From the NCBI RefSeq assembly GCF_003665435.1, contig NZ_CP023407.1, forward strand, positions 1,798,001 through 1,862,000: DNA of 64,000 bases, given 5' to 3'. Source of the DNA: Streptomyces fungicidicus (GTDB lineage Bacteria > Actinomycetota > Actinomycetes > Streptomycetales > Streptomycetaceae). The position numbers and the translations under genes are program-made. The notes beneath the pieces were generated by a model that searched no databases, was not told where the DNA came from, and was given only the letters and a program-made list of their open reading frames with translations. Shown piece after piece: positions 33,230 to 42,089 of this stretch; position 1 is the stretch's first letter; each line of letters opens with the position of its first letter.

Positions 33230-34000
33230 ATGAGCAACAGGACGGCCGAAGAGCGCCAGAGGGAGATCGTGCGGGTGGCGCGAACCACCGGCGCGGTCGA
33301 CGTCACCGCGCTCGCCGCCGACCTGGGCGTGGCCAAGGAGACCGTACGGCGGGATCTGCGCGCCCTGGAGGACCACGGCCTGGTGCGCCGCACCCACGGC
33401 GGCGCCTACCCCGTGGAGAGCGCCGGCTTCGAGACCACGCTCGCCTTCCGCGCCACCAGCCACGTGCCCGAGAAGCGCAGGGTCGCGGCCGCCGCGGCCG
33501 AGCTGCTCGGGGACGCCGAGACGGTCTTCGTCGACGAGGGCTTCACCCCCCAGCTCATCGCCGAGGCCCTGCCCGCCGACCGGCCGCTCACCGTGGTCAC
33601 CGCCTCCCTGCCGGTCGCGGGCGCGCTCGCCGGGACGGGCACCGTGTCCGTGCTGCTGCTCGGCGGCCGGGTCCGCTCCGGAACCCTCGCCACCGTCGAC
33701 CACTGGACGACGAGGATGCTCTCCGGCTTCGTCATCGACCTGGCCTTCATCGGCGCCAACGGCATCTCCCGCGAACACGGGCTGACCACGCCCGACCCCG
33801 CCGTCAGCGAGGTCAAGGCGCAGGCGGTCCGGGCCGCCCGCCGGGTGGTGTTCGCCGGCGTCCACACCAAGTTCGGGGCGGTCAGCTTCTGCCGGTTCGC
33901 CGAGGTCGGCGCGCTGGAGGCGATCGTCACGAGCACGCTGCTCCCGGCGGCCGAGGCCCACCGCTACTCCCTGCTCGGGCCGCAGGTCGTCCGGGTCTGA
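33230..34000 (+). CDS. DeoR-family transcriptional regulator
   Basis: The 256-residue regulator has an N-terminal DeoR helix-turn-helix (about 5-60: EERQREIVRVARTTGAVDVT, GVAKETVRRDLRALEDHGLV, RRTHGGAYPVES). A C-terminal sugar-phosphate sensor domain (about 75-230) follows, with TVFVDEGFTPQLIAEAL, LTVVTASLPVAGAL, LLLGGRVRSGTLATVD and DLAFIGANGIS. It precedes the polyol-type transporter genes by 103 bp in the same direction and probably controls them. The ATG at 33230 follows CAGGAAGCAGG. Three copies of GAACGGGC lie in its upstream region. Confidence 0.9.
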   Translation: MSNRTAEERQREIVRVARTTGAVDVTALAADLGVAKETVRRDLRALEDHGLVRRTHGGAYPVESAGFETTLAFRATSHVPEKRRVAAAAAELLGDAETVFVDEGFTPQLIAEALPADRPLTVVTASLPVAGALAGTGTVSVLLLGGRVRSGTLATVDHWTTRMLSGFVIDLAFIGANGISREHGLTTPDPAVSEVKAQAVRAARRVVFAGVHTKFGAVSFCRFAEVGALEAIVTSTLLPAAEAHRYSLLGPQVVRV

Positions 34001-34103
34001 ACCAGAGCACACCCGCACCACGTCGTCCCTCCCTCCGGGGCCGAGCCACGCCAGGCGACGCCCGCATTCTCCCCAAAAGACCGCTTTCGTCGAGGAGTGA
34101 TCC

Positions 34104-35477
34104 ATGCAAACCCAGAGCCGACGGCGGCCGCCGCGAGCCGCACTCGCCGCGGTCGCCGCAGGGACGCTGCTCGCCCCGCTGCTCTCCGGCTGCTGGGTCG
34201 GGGCGGGCGGGGCCGGATCCGGCGGTGACTCCATCAACGTCCTGATGGTCAACAACCCGCAGATGGTCGAGTTGCAGAAGCTCACCGCGGACCACTTCAC
34301 CAAGGACACCGGCATCAAGGTCAACTTCACCGTGCTGCCGGAGAACGACGTCCGCGACAAGATCAGCCAGGACTTCGCCAACCAGGCCGGCCAGTACGAC
34401 GTGGCCACCCTGTCCAACTACGAGATCCCCATCTACGCCCGCAACGGCTGGCTGCGGGAGATGGACTCGTACGTCGCCGAGGACGGCGCCTACGACGAGC
34501 AGGACGTGCTCAAGCCGATGCGCCAGTCCCTCACCGGCGACGACGGCAAGCTCTACGGCCAGCCCTTCTACGGCGAGTCGTCGTTCCTGATGTACCGCAA
34601 GGACGTCTTCGCCAAGGAGGGCCTCACGATGCCCGCCGCCCCCACCTGGCGGCAGGTGGCCGACCTCGCCGCCCGGGTGGACGGGGCCGAACCGGGCATG
34701 AAGGGCATCTGTCTGCGCGGACTGCCCGGCTGGGGCGAGGTCATGGCCCCGCTGACCACGGTGGTCAACACCTTCGGCGGCACCTGGTTCGACGAGGACT
34801 GGAACGCGAAGCTCGACTCCCCCGAGTGGAAGGAGGCGACGGAGTTCTACGTGGACCTGGTGCGCGAGCACGGCGAGTCCGGCGCCGCCCAGGCCGGCTT
34901 CGCCGAGTGCCTGAACAACATGACCCAGGGCAAGGTCGCCATGTGGTACGACGCCACCTCCGCGGCCGGCTCCCTGGAGGCCGCCAAGTCCCCCGTCAAG
35001 GGCAAGGTCGGCTACGCCCCCGCGCCCGTCGAGAAGACGGAGTCCGCCGGCTGGCTCTACACCTGGGCCTGGGGCATCCAGCACGCCTCCCGCAACCCCG
35101 ACAACGCCTGGAAGTTCGTCTCCTGGGCCTCCGGCAAGGGGTACGAGCAACTGGTCGGCGACCAGGTCGGCTGGTCGAACGTGCCCGCCGGCAAGCGCGC
35201 CTCCACCTACGCCAACCCCGCCTACCGCGCGGAGGCCGCCGCCTTCCAGGAGATGACCAAGGAGGCCATCGAACAGGCCCGGCCCGACGACCCCGGCGTC
35301 CAGCCCCGCCCGGCGCCCGGCATCCAGTTCGTCGGCATCCCCGAGTTCACCGACCTCGGCACCAAGGTCTCCCAGGAGATCAGCGCGGCCATCGCCGGAC
35401 GCCAGTCCGTCGAGTCGGCCCTGAAGAAGTCCCAGCAGCTCGCAGAAGAGATCTCCGAGGAGTACGAGGGACGATGA
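34104..35477 (+). CDS. Polyol/sugar ABC transporter substrate-binding lipoprotein
   Basis: The 457-residue extracellular binding protein has a lipoprotein signal ending in LLSGC (about residue 30) and the family 1 fold: INVLMVNNPQMVELQKLTAD, VATLSNYEIPIYARNGWLRE, GQPFYGESSFLMYRKDVF and SWASGKGYEQLVGDQVGW. The SmoE-like start (mature part with VNNPQM) and the downstream zinc dehydrogenase suggest sorbitol, mannitol or another polyol as substrate. GAGGAGTG precedes the ATG. It is coupled to the permease by ATGA. Confidence 0.9.
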   Translation: MQTQSRRRPPRAALAAVAAGTLLAPLLSGCWVGAGGAGSGGDSINVLMVNNPQMVELQKLTADHFTKDTGIKVNFTVLPENDVRDKISQDFANQAGQYDVATLSNYEIPIYARNGWLREMDSYVAEDGAYDEQDVLKPMRQSLTGDDGKLYGQPFYGESSFLMYRKDVFAKEGLTMPAAPTWRQVADLAARVDGAEPGMKGICLRGLPGWGEVMAPLTTVVNTFGGTWFDEDWNAKLDSPEWKEATEFYVDLVREHGESGAAQAGFAECLNNMTQGKVAMWYDATSAAGSLEAAKSPVKGKVGYAPAPVEKTESAGWLYTWAWGIQHASRNPDNAWKFVSWASGKGYEQLVGDQVGWSNVPAGKRASTYANPAYRAEAAAFQEMTKEAIEQARPDDPGVQPRPAPGIQFVGIPEFTDLGTKVSQEISAAIAGRQSVESALKKSQQLAEEISEEYEGR

Positions 35478-36415
35478 CCGCCACGACAACGGCCCCCGTG
35501 GCCGCCCCCGACACGAGCCCGGCCCCCGGCCGGCCATCCGCCCGGCTGCGCGCCTGGGCCACCCGCGCCCCGCTGCTGCCCGCCCTGATCTTCATGATCG
35601 CGGTCACCCAGCTGCCCTTCGTGGCGACCCTGGTGATCTCCTTCTTCGACTGGAACTCCCTCTACCCCGACGCCCGCCACTTCGCCGGCTTCGAGAACTA
35701 CCAGGAGGTGCTCACCGACGCGGCGCTGCGCAAGTCCGTCTGGACGACCGTCCTGCTGACCGTCGCCGTCGTCCTGGCCAGCCTGGTCCTCGGACTGCTC
35801 CTCGCCCTCCTGCTGGACCGGAGGTTCCGCGGCCGGGGCATCGTCCGCACCCTGCTGATCGCCCCGTTCCTGGTGGTCCCGGTGGCGGCGGCCCTGCTGT
35901 GGAAACACGTCCTCTACAACCCGGAGTACGGCCTCCTCAACGGCCTGCTGCACTACGTCGGCGGCCCCCAGCCCGACTGGATCTCCAGCACCCCGCTGCT
36001 CGCCGTCGAGGCCGCGCTGGTCTGGCAGTGGACCCCGTTCATGATGCTGATCCTGCTCGCCGGACTGCAGAGCCGGGACCAGCAGCAGATCGAGGCCGCC
36101 CGCGTCGACGGCGCGAGCAACTGGCAGATCTTCGTCCACCTCACCCTGCCCCACCTGCGCCGCTACCTCGAACTGGGCGCCCTGCTCGGCTCGATCTACA
36201 TCGTGCAGAACTTCGACGCGGTCTTCACCATCACGTCCGGCGGACTCGGCACCGCCAACCTGCCCTACACCGTCTACCAGACCTTCTACCAGGCGCACGA
36301 GAACGGCCTCGCCTCGGCCGCCGGCGTCCTGGTCGTCATCGGCTCGATCATCATCGCGACCTTCGCCCTGCGCGTCGTGTCGTCCCTGTTCCGCGAGGAG
36401 GCGTCCCGCGCATGA
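35474..36415 (+). CDS. ABC transporter permease (SmoF-like, MalF-type)
   Basis: The 313-residue permease has six membrane helices (first LLPALIFMIAVTQLPFVATL, about 34-54) and the EAA loop IEAARVDGASNWQIFVHLTL at about 213-232. Both ends overlap neighbouring genes by ATGA, giving a tight binding protein-permease-permease-dehydrogenase unit. No ATPase gene accompanies it. Confidence 0.92.
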   Translation: MTATTTAPVAAPDTSPAPGRPSARLRAWATRAPLLPALIFMIAVTQLPFVATLVISFFDWNSLYPDARHFAGFENYQEVLTDAALRKSVWTTVLLTVAVVLASLVLGLLLALLLDRRFRGRGIVRTLLIAPFLVVPVAAALLWKHVLYNPEYGLLNGLLHYVGGPQPDWISSTPLLAVEAALVWQWTPFMMLILLAGLQSRDQQQIEAARVDGASNWQIFVHLTLPHLRRYLELGALLGSIYIVQNFDAVFTITSGGLGTANLPYTVYQTFYQAHENGLASAAGVLVVIGSIIIATFALRVVSSLFREEASRA

Positions 36416-37263
36416 GCAGCACCGCCACACCCACCCGCGGCCGGTTGCGCGGTGGAGCGGGTCTCGGCCTGGTCGCCTGGCTGGCCGGCATCGTGTTCTT
36501 CCTGCCCATCGCCTGGATGGCGCTGACGTCCTTCCACTCCGAGGCTGACGCGGCGACCAACCCGCCGTCCTTCGGGGCCGCCCTCACCCTGGACGGCTAC
36601 CGCGAGTTCTTCGGCGCGGGCGGCGGCGCCAGCCCCTGGCCCTCCCTGATCAACTCGACGGTGGCGTCCGTCGTCTCGACGCTCCTCGTCCTGCTGCTGG
36701 CCCTGCCCGCGGCCTACGCCCTGTCCATCCGCCCGGTGCGGAAGTGGACGGACGTGCTGTTCTTCTTCCTCTCCACCAAGATGCTGCCCGTGGTGGCCGG
36801 CCTGCTGCCGATCTACCTGTTCGCCAAGAACGCCGGGATGCTCGACAACATCTGGCTGCTCGTCCTCCTCTACACCTCGATGAACCTGCCGATCGCGGTG
36901 TGGATGATGCACTCCTTCCTCGCCGAGGTCCCGGTCGCGGTCATCGAGGCGGCCCAGATCGACGGCGCCCGGCTGCCGACGGTGCTGACCCGCGTGGTCG
37001 CCCCGATCGCCCTCCCCGGCATCGCGGCGACGGCACTCATCTGCTTCATCTTCAGCTGGAACGAACTGCTCTTCGCCCGGGTCCTGACGGGCGTGGTCGC
37101 CGAGACCGCCCCCGTCTTCCTGACCGGCTTCATCACCAGCCAGGGCCTGTTCCTGGCCAAGGTCTGCGCCGCGTCGCTCGTCATCTCCCTGCCGGTGCTC
37201 GCCGCGGGGTTCGCCGCCCAGGACAAACTCGTCCAGGGCCTGTCGTTGGGAGCCGTGAAATGA
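36412..37263 (+). CDS. ABC transporter permease (SmoG-like, MalG-type)
   Basis: The 283-residue permease has six membrane segments (first GLVAWLAGIVFFLPIAWMAL, about 19-39) and the EAA loop IEAAQIDGARLPTVLTRVVA at about 181-200. The C-terminal KLVQGLSLGAVK is typical of MalG-type subunits. It overlaps the preceding and following genes by ATGA. Confidence 0.92.
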   Translation: MSSTATPTRGRLRGGAGLGLVAWLAGIVFFLPIAWMALTSFHSEADAATNPPSFGAALTLDGYREFFGAGGGASPWPSLINSTVASVVSTLLVLLLALPAAYALSIRPVRKWTDVLFFFLSTKMLPVVAGLLPIYLFAKNAGMLDNIWLLVLLYTSMNLPIAVWMMHSFLAEVPVAVIEAAQIDGARLPTVLTRVVAPIALPGIAATALICFIFSWNELLFARVLTGVVAETAPVFLTGFITSQGLFLAKVCAASLVISLPVLAAGFAAQDKLVQGLSLGAVK

Positions 37264-38249
37264 AGGCCGCCGTCATCGAGTCCGTGGGCAAGGCCGTCGT
37301 CACCGAGGTCCCGGACCCGGTCCCGGGACCGCGCGACGTCGTCGTCGAGGTCGCCGCGTGCGGACTGTGCGGCACGGATCTGCACATCCTCCAGGGCGAG
37401 TTCGCGCCCAAGCTGCCGATCGTGCCGGGGCACGAGTTCGCCGGCGAGGTGGTCGGCGTCGGCGCCCAGGTCACGGAGGTGTCGCTCGGCGACCAGGTCG
37501 CGGTGGACCCCTCCCTGTACTGCCACGAGTGCCGCTACTGCCGCACCGGCCACAACAACCTCTGCGAACGCTGGGCGGCGATCGGCGTCACCACGGGCGG
37601 CGGGGCCGCGCAGTACGCGGTGGCGCCGGTGGCGAACTGCGTCAGGCTCCCCGACCACGTCCGCACCCAGGACGCGGCCCTGATCGAGCCGCTGTCCTGC
37701 GCGGTGCGCGGCTACGACGTGCTCCAGTCGCGGCTCGGCGCGCATGTGCTGATCTACGGGTCCGGGACCATGGGCCTGATGATGCTGGAGCTGGCGAAGC
37801 GGACCGGTGCGGCGAGCGTCGACATGGTCGACCTGAACCCGGCGCGGCTGGAGACGGCGCGGACGCTGGGTGTCTCCGCCGCGGCGGCCACCCCGGACGA
37901 GCTGGACCGCCCTCAGGGGTGGGAGCTCGTGATCGACGCCACGGGGAACGCGGCGGCGATCCAGGACGGGCTGGGGCGGGTGGCGAAGGCGGGGACGTTC
38001 CTGCAGTTCGGGGTGGCCGACTACGCGACGCGCGTGCAGATCGATCCGTACCGGATCTACAACCAGGAGATCACCATCACGGGGTCGATGGCCGTGCTGC
38101 ACAGCTACGAGCGGGCGGCGGAGCTGTTCGCCGGGGGCGTCCTGGACCCGGACGTCTTCATCAGCGACCGGTTGCCCCTGGACCAGTACCCGCAGGCGCT
38201 GGAGCAGTTCGCGGCGGGCGTGGGGCGGAAGATCGTGGTGGTTCCGTAG
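37260..38249 (+). CDS. Zinc-dependent medium-chain polyol dehydrogenase
   Basis: The 329-residue MDR dehydrogenase has the catalytic zinc ligands in CGLCGTDLH (Cys37) and GHEFAGEVVG. The structural zinc site CHECRYCRTGHNNLC has four cysteines. The Rossmann segment is VLIYGSGTMGLMMLELAKRT, with the NAD-binding Asp in VDMVDLNPARLE. It probably oxidises the polyol imported by the coupled transporter to a ketose. It starts inside the permease stop (ATGA) and ends the operon at a strong hairpin. Confidence 0.9.
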   Translation: MKAAVIESVGKAVVTEVPDPVPGPRDVVVEVAACGLCGTDLHILQGEFAPKLPIVPGHEFAGEVVGVGAQVTEVSLGDQVAVDPSLYCHECRYCRTGHNNLCERWAAIGVTTGGGAAQYAVAPVANCVRLPDHVRTQDAALIEPLSCAVRGYDVLQSRLGAHVLIYGSGTMGLMMLELAKRTGAASVDMVDLNPARLETARTLGVSAAAATPDELDRPQGWELVIDATGNAAAIQDGLGRVAKAGTFLQFGVADYATRVQIDPYRIYNQEITITGSMAVLHSYERAAELFAGGVLDPDVFISDRLPLDQYPQALEQFAAGVGRKIVVVP

Positions 38250-38306
38250 AAACGCCGGACGGGCTGATGTCACCCCGGTCGGCTCAATTCAGCCCGTCCG
38301 GCGTTT
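38250..38306 (+). terminator. Terminator with dispersed Streptomyces intergenic repeat
   Basis: A perfect 18-bp stem (38250-38267 with 38289-38306) starts immediately after the stop codon and closes a 21-nt loop. Its right arm, AGCCCGTCCGGCGTTTGAGG, is a sequence I know to recur downstream of many Streptomyces genes. A second hairpin (38340-38360, CCGGGGGCG arms) follows, also of a frequent type. Confidence 0.8.
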
Positions 38307-38457
38307 GAGGACGAGGCCCGTCCAGGGCCGAACGGGGGTCCGGGGGCGCGCCGCCCCCGGGGACGGGACGGGAAGGGGCGGCGGGGGCGGAAAACCCTCT
38401 GACCCGATCGGGCCACAGGTAAGGGAACGGTAAAACGCCCCCGCTCGTTCACCCCGC

Positions 38458-39657
38458 ATGACCGCTATGACCCCCGGCTCGAACATCCCTCTCCCCACCG
38501 CCCGCGTGACGGTGGACGTCACCGCCCCCGTGCGGCTCGACGTGTCGGGCCTCCTGCTCACCGCCGACGGCAAGGTGCGCTCGGACGACGACTTCATCTT
38601 CTACAACCAGCCCGCCGGCCCCGGCGTGACCTACCGCTCCGGCGGCGGCACCACCCCCGACGCCATCACGGTCGACACCGCGTCCGTACCCCCCGGCATC
38701 GAGAAGATCGTCGTCACCGCGAGCCCCGACGCCGCCGGCCAGACCTTCCAGGGCATCGAACCGACCGCCACCCTCCGCAACGCGGACGACAACGCGGTCC
38801 TGGCCACCTTCACGCCCCCGCGCCTCGGCGACGAGACGGCGCTGGTGATCGTCGAGATCTACCTGCGCAACGGCGCCTGGAAGGCCCGGGCCGTCGGCCA
38901 GGGCTACGCCAACGGCCTGGCCGGCATCGCCACCGACTTCGGCGTCACGGTCGAGGAACCCGCCGCCCCCGCCCAGCCGGCCCCCGCCCCGCAGGCGCCG
39001 CCCATGCCGGCCGCCGCCCCCACCGCCCCCGCGGCTCCCGCCGCTCCCCCGGCGCCGCCCGCGCCGGCCCCCGGCTCCGGGAAGATCAACCTCGACAAGG
39101 GCCGGGTCAGCCTCCAGAAGAACCAGACGGTCTCGCTGATCAAGGGCGGCCGTCCGCTGCTGTCCCAGGTCCAGATGGGTCTCGGCTGGGAACCGGCGTA
39201 CCGGGGCAAGGACATCGACCTGGACGCGTCGGTCATCGCCTACGGGCCGCAGCGCAACCACATCGACAGCTGCTACTTCGGCAAGCTCCAGATCGTGAAC
39301 GGCGCGATCCGGCACTCCGGCGACAACCTCACCGGCGAGGGCGGCGGGGACGACGAGGTGATCACCGTCGACCTCGGCCGGCTCCCGATGGAGGTCACCG
39401 GCCTGGTCTTCACGGTCAACTCCTTCTCCGGCCAGAAGTTCACCGAGGTCGCCAAGGCGTACTGCCGTCTGCTGGACGCCACCACCGGGGAGGAACTGGT
39501 CCGCTTCGACCTCACCAGCGCCGAACCGCAGACGGGCGTGATGATGGCGAAGCTGATCCGCCAGTTCTCCGGCGAGTGGGAGATGACGGCGATGGGCGAC
39601 TTCGTGAAGTCCCGCACGGTGCGGGGGATGGTGAAGCCGGCCGCCCAGTCCCTCTGA
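38458..39657 (+). CDS. Tandem TerD-domain (tellurium resistance/stress) protein
   Basis: The 399-residue cytoplasmic protein consists of two TerD-like domains. The first (about 15-165) has LDVSGLLLTADGKVRSDDDF with the calcium-binding acidic cluster, FIFYNQPAGPGVTY and TDFGVTVEEP. A linker of about 40 residues is almost only Ala and Pro (about 170-208). The second domain (about 210-395) has NLDKGRVSLQKNQTVSLIKG, GWEPAYRGKDIDLDASVIAY and GDNLTGEGGGDDEVITVDLG. TerD proteins bind calcium and act in stress-response complexes at the membrane. An alternative ATG lies nine bases in. No clear ribosome-binding site is seen. Confidence 0.88.
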   Translation: MTAMTPGSNIPLPTARVTVDVTAPVRLDVSGLLLTADGKVRSDDDFIFYNQPAGPGVTYRSGGGTTPDAITVDTASVPPGIEKIVVTASPDAAGQTFQGIEPTATLRNADDNAVLATFTPPRLGDETALVIVEIYLRNGAWKARAVGQGYANGLAGIATDFGVTVEEPAAPAQPAPAPQAPPMPAAAPTAPAAPAAPPAPPAPAPGSGKINLDKGRVSLQKNQTVSLIKGGRPLLSQVQMGLGWEPAYRGKDIDLDASVIAYGPQRNHIDSCYFGKLQIVNGAIRHSGDNLTGEGGGDDEVITVDLGRLPMEVTGLVFTVNSFSGQKFTEVAKAYCRLLDATTGEELVRFDLTSAEPQTGVMMAKLIRQFSGEWEMTAMGDFVKSRTVRGMVKPAAQSL

Positions 39658-39695
39658 CCACCCGCGCGCCCCCGCTCGCGGGGGCGCCCGGACGG

Positions 39696-40250
39696 CTACG
39701 CCCGCAGCCCGTCCATCAGCAACTCCAGGTACCGGCGGATGTGCGTGCCCTCCCCGCCGGCCAGTTCCGACGCCGTCGCCACCCCGTGGGCCAGCCGCAG
39801 CACGTCGTCGGGAGCGACGTCCCGGCGCAGCACCCCCGCCTCCCACGCGGCCCCGGCCAGCCGGGTCACCGCGCCCTTCAGCGGGTCGCAGCACCCCGTG
39901 CCGCCGCCCCCGACGGCGGAACCCAGCAGCGCCCGCAGCCCGCGGACCTGGATCAGCCCGGCGGCCAGTTCGTTCAGCCACTCCACCAGCGCCTCGCCGG
40001 CCGGCAGCCGCCCGGCCAGCTCACCGGCCCGGGCCGCGATCGACTCGATGCGGTCCACGTAGGCGGCCTCCAGCAGCGCCTGCCGCGTCGGGAAGTGCCG
40101 GTAGAGCGTGCCCGAACCGACGCCCGCGCGCTTGGCGATGTCGTCCAGCGAGGCGCCCTCGCCGTGCGCGGCGAACGCCTCCACCGCGGCCTCGAGCAGC
40201 CGCCCACGGTTGCGGCGGGCGTCCGCGCGCATGGACCTGACCTGCGCCAT
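39696..40250 (-). CDS. TetR-family regulator
   Basis: The 184-residue repressor has the N-terminal TetR helix-turn-helix (about 10-57: NRGRLLEAAVEAFAAHGEGA, DDIAKRAGVGSGTLYRHFPT, RQALLEAAYVDRI). A variable C-terminal ligand domain includes GSAVGGGGTGCCDPLKGAVT (about 110-129) with a Cys pair. The ATG at 40250 has GAGGAG seven bases upstream. It converges on the TerD gene, with 38 bp between stops; its target is unknown. Confidence 0.88.
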   Translation of the reverse strand: MAQVRSMRADARRNRGRLLEAAVEAFAAHGEGASLDDIAKRAGVGSGTLYRHFPTRQALLEAAYVDRIESIAARAGELAGRLPAGEALVEWLNELAAGLIQVRGLRALLGSAVGGGGTGCCDPLKGAVTRLAGAAWEAGVLRRDVAPDDVLRLAHGVATASELAGGEGTHIRRYLELLMDGLRA

Positions 40251-40330
40251 CAGCCACTCCTCGACCCCGGAAACCCTCCCCGTACCCTACCGAGCGGGGA
40301 ACGGGGAGGGCCCTGGCAGGACCGACGGCC

Positions 40331-41914
40331 TCAGGCGGCCCACGGCCAGTGCGCGTCCCGGCCGGCCTCTAGCAGCGGCACCATCCGGAAGGCCGCGTCC
40401 GAGAGCCCGCCGAAGGTGTGCCGGTGCGCGGTGCCCGACGGGCCGTGGCCCGCCCGGTGTCCGGCCAGGTTCCAGGTGTAGACCGGCACGTCGGCCGGGA
40501 CCTGCTCGGTCGGGTCGCCGTGCCGGCTGGGGGCGTACTGCTCGTCGGTGACGATCAGCACCCGGTCGTGCCCCCTGTAGTGCCGGCGCACCGCCTCGGT
40601 GGTGTCGGTGCCGCCGAGGTCGCCGAACCGGCCGAGGATGCTCAGCACCGACTCGCCCCGGCGGAACCGCACCGATTTGCTGGCCGTGCCGAACTCGACG
40701 AGGTCCGACTTCGCCGCCCGCAGGGCGAGCGCCGTGCCGAAGACCGCCGCCGCGTCGGCGCGGGTGAGCTCGGAGCGGTCCGACATCCGCGAGTAGAACA
40801 TCGAGCCCGAACGGTCGACGAGCACCAGCGTCCGGCCGGGCAGGGCGGGCACGTTGGCCAGCGAGTGGCCGAGCGCCCGCTCCAGCGGGTACGACCAGCG
40901 CAGCGAGGGCGCGTGCCGGTAGGCGGCGAGGTACCGGAAGGGGAACTGACGCGACCGCGCGACCTCCGCCGGGTCGGCGATGCGTGCGGCGACCCCGGCA
41001 GCGACCTCGTCGGACACCCCGGCCTCGTCGAAGTTGCGCAGGTTCCGGAGCAGCGCCATCGTGCCCATGGACGGGATCACGGCCTCCCAGGCCGCCCTGT
41101 CCATCGGCCCCTGCAGCCAGCCCGCCAGCGCCTCCCAGGTGATGCCCGCCGCCGCGAGCCGTCCCGCCCCGTCCGGCGCCGTCACGACCGCGCGCCGCTC
41201 CTCGGCGGGCAGCGCCATCAGCTCGCGGTGTGCGACGAGGACGCGGTTCGAGGCGGGCGGCACCGCGGTGTCCGGGTGGTGCCGGCGGTCCAGGGCGTAC
41301 CGGAACAGCTCGCCCTGCCACGGCTTCTCCGGGTCGGGGGACGCGTGCACCAGGTTGAGGATGTCGCCGAAGCGGTAGCCCCGGGACGCGGTGTCGTACT
41401 TCAGCAGGGCCTTGCCGCCGTAGAGCCGGCGCACGGCGTCGGCGACTCCGCGCTTGACCGGCTTGGGCACGGCGCGGCCGTACGTCGCCGTCCAGTACGC
41501 GAGCAGTTCACCGGGCTCGTCGGGCCGCCGCAGCACGGAGTCCACGACCTGCCGGTTCGACGGACCGCCGGTCGCGCCGGCGTCCAGGCGGGCCTTGACG
41601 TACTCGGCGGCGCCCACGAGGGAGGCGGTGCGCAGGTTTCCCTCGCCGCGCAGCCAGCCGAGCAGTCCCGCCGTCCAGGACGGATCGGTCACGGCGAGTT
41701 CGCGCACCAGCCGGGCGAACCGGTCGTCACGGTCCTCGCCGGTCTCGTAGAAGGTCCGCTGGGTCACCAGGTTGGAGACGGCGAGCAGGAAGAGCTCGGA
41801 GCGCGGCTCCCGCTCGCGTCCGCGGCCGCCCTCGTAGGTGCGGAGCACCCGGCCGGTCGACGTCACACGCGACACCGGCTGCGCCCTGGCGGCCCGGTTG
41901 TTGAATCGCGCCAT
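40331..41914 (-). CDS. TROVE-domain protein (Ro60 orthologue, Rsr)
   Basis: The 527-residue protein is a bacterial Ro60: an N-terminal ring of helical HEAT-like TROVE repeats (about 30-350: SELFLLAVSNLVTQRTFYET, LREGEGNLRT-like RLRGEGNLRTASLVGAAEYV, WQGELFRYALDRRHHPDT, MGTMALLRNLRNFDEAGV) and a vWA-like domain (about 375-515) with the metal-site motif LVDRSGSMF and VLIVTDEQYAP. Ro60 rings bind Y RNAs on the outer surface and structured or misfolded RNA in the pore, working with exoribonucleases. GGGGGA six bases before the ATG at 41914 sets the start. A Y RNA lies just upstream on the same strand. Confidence 0.93.
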   Translation of the reverse strand: MARFNNRAARAQPVSRVTSTGRVLRTYEGGRGREREPRSELFLLAVSNLVTQRTFYETGEDRDDRFARLVRELAVTDPSWTAGLLGWLRGEGNLRTASLVGAAEYVKARLDAGATGGPSNRQVVDSVLRRPDEPGELLAYWTATYGRAVPKPVKRGVADAVRRLYGGKALLKYDTASRGYRFGDILNLVHASPDPEKPWQGELFRYALDRRHHPDTAVPPASNRVLVAHRELMALPAEERRAVVTAPDGAGRLAAAGITWEALAGWLQGPMDRAAWEAVIPSMGTMALLRNLRNFDEAGVSDEVAAGVAARIADPAEVARSRQFPFRYLAAYRHAPSLRWSYPLERALGHSLANVPALPGRTLVLVDRSGSMFYSRMSDRSELTRADAAAVFGTALALRAAKSDLVEFGTASKSVRFRRGESVLSILGRFGDLGGTDTTEAVRRHYRGHDRVLIVTDEQYAPSRHGDPTEQVPADVPVYTWNLAGHRAGHGPSGTAHRHTFGGLSDAAFRMVPLLEAGRDAHWPWAA

Positions 41915-41969
41915 GTGCATTCCCCCGAATTCTTCTCGGACATCGGAGGGAGGCGCGACGAGGAAAGGC

Positions 41970-41987
41970 GCCCGGAATCCTCCGGGC
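41970..41987 (-). terminator. Short hairpin between Y RNA and TROVE gene
   Basis: On the minus strand GCCCGGA-GGAT-TCCGGGC is a perfect 7-bp stem with a 4-nt loop, followed by GCCTTTCC. It lies 55 bp before the TROVE start. It may end read-through transcription from the Y RNA promoter or be a leader hairpin of the TROVE mRNA. Confidence 0.5.
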
Positions 41988-42064
41988 ACCCACCGAATGC
42001 GGCGCCTCCCGAGATCAGTTCGGCGGCGGCCTGGATTCGATCGCAACGAAGGAGCCGTCGCCCG

Positions 42065-42080
42065 CGCACCGGGAGGTGCG
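42065..42080 (-). terminator. Hairpin just downstream of the Y RNA
   Basis: CGCACC-TCCC-GGTGCG on the minus strand, a perfect 6-bp stem, begins about 13 nt after the closing strand of the Y RNA stem. It could define the RNA 3' end or protect a precursor. No U-run follows. Confidence 0.45.
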
Positions 42081-42089
42081 TGACGTTGT

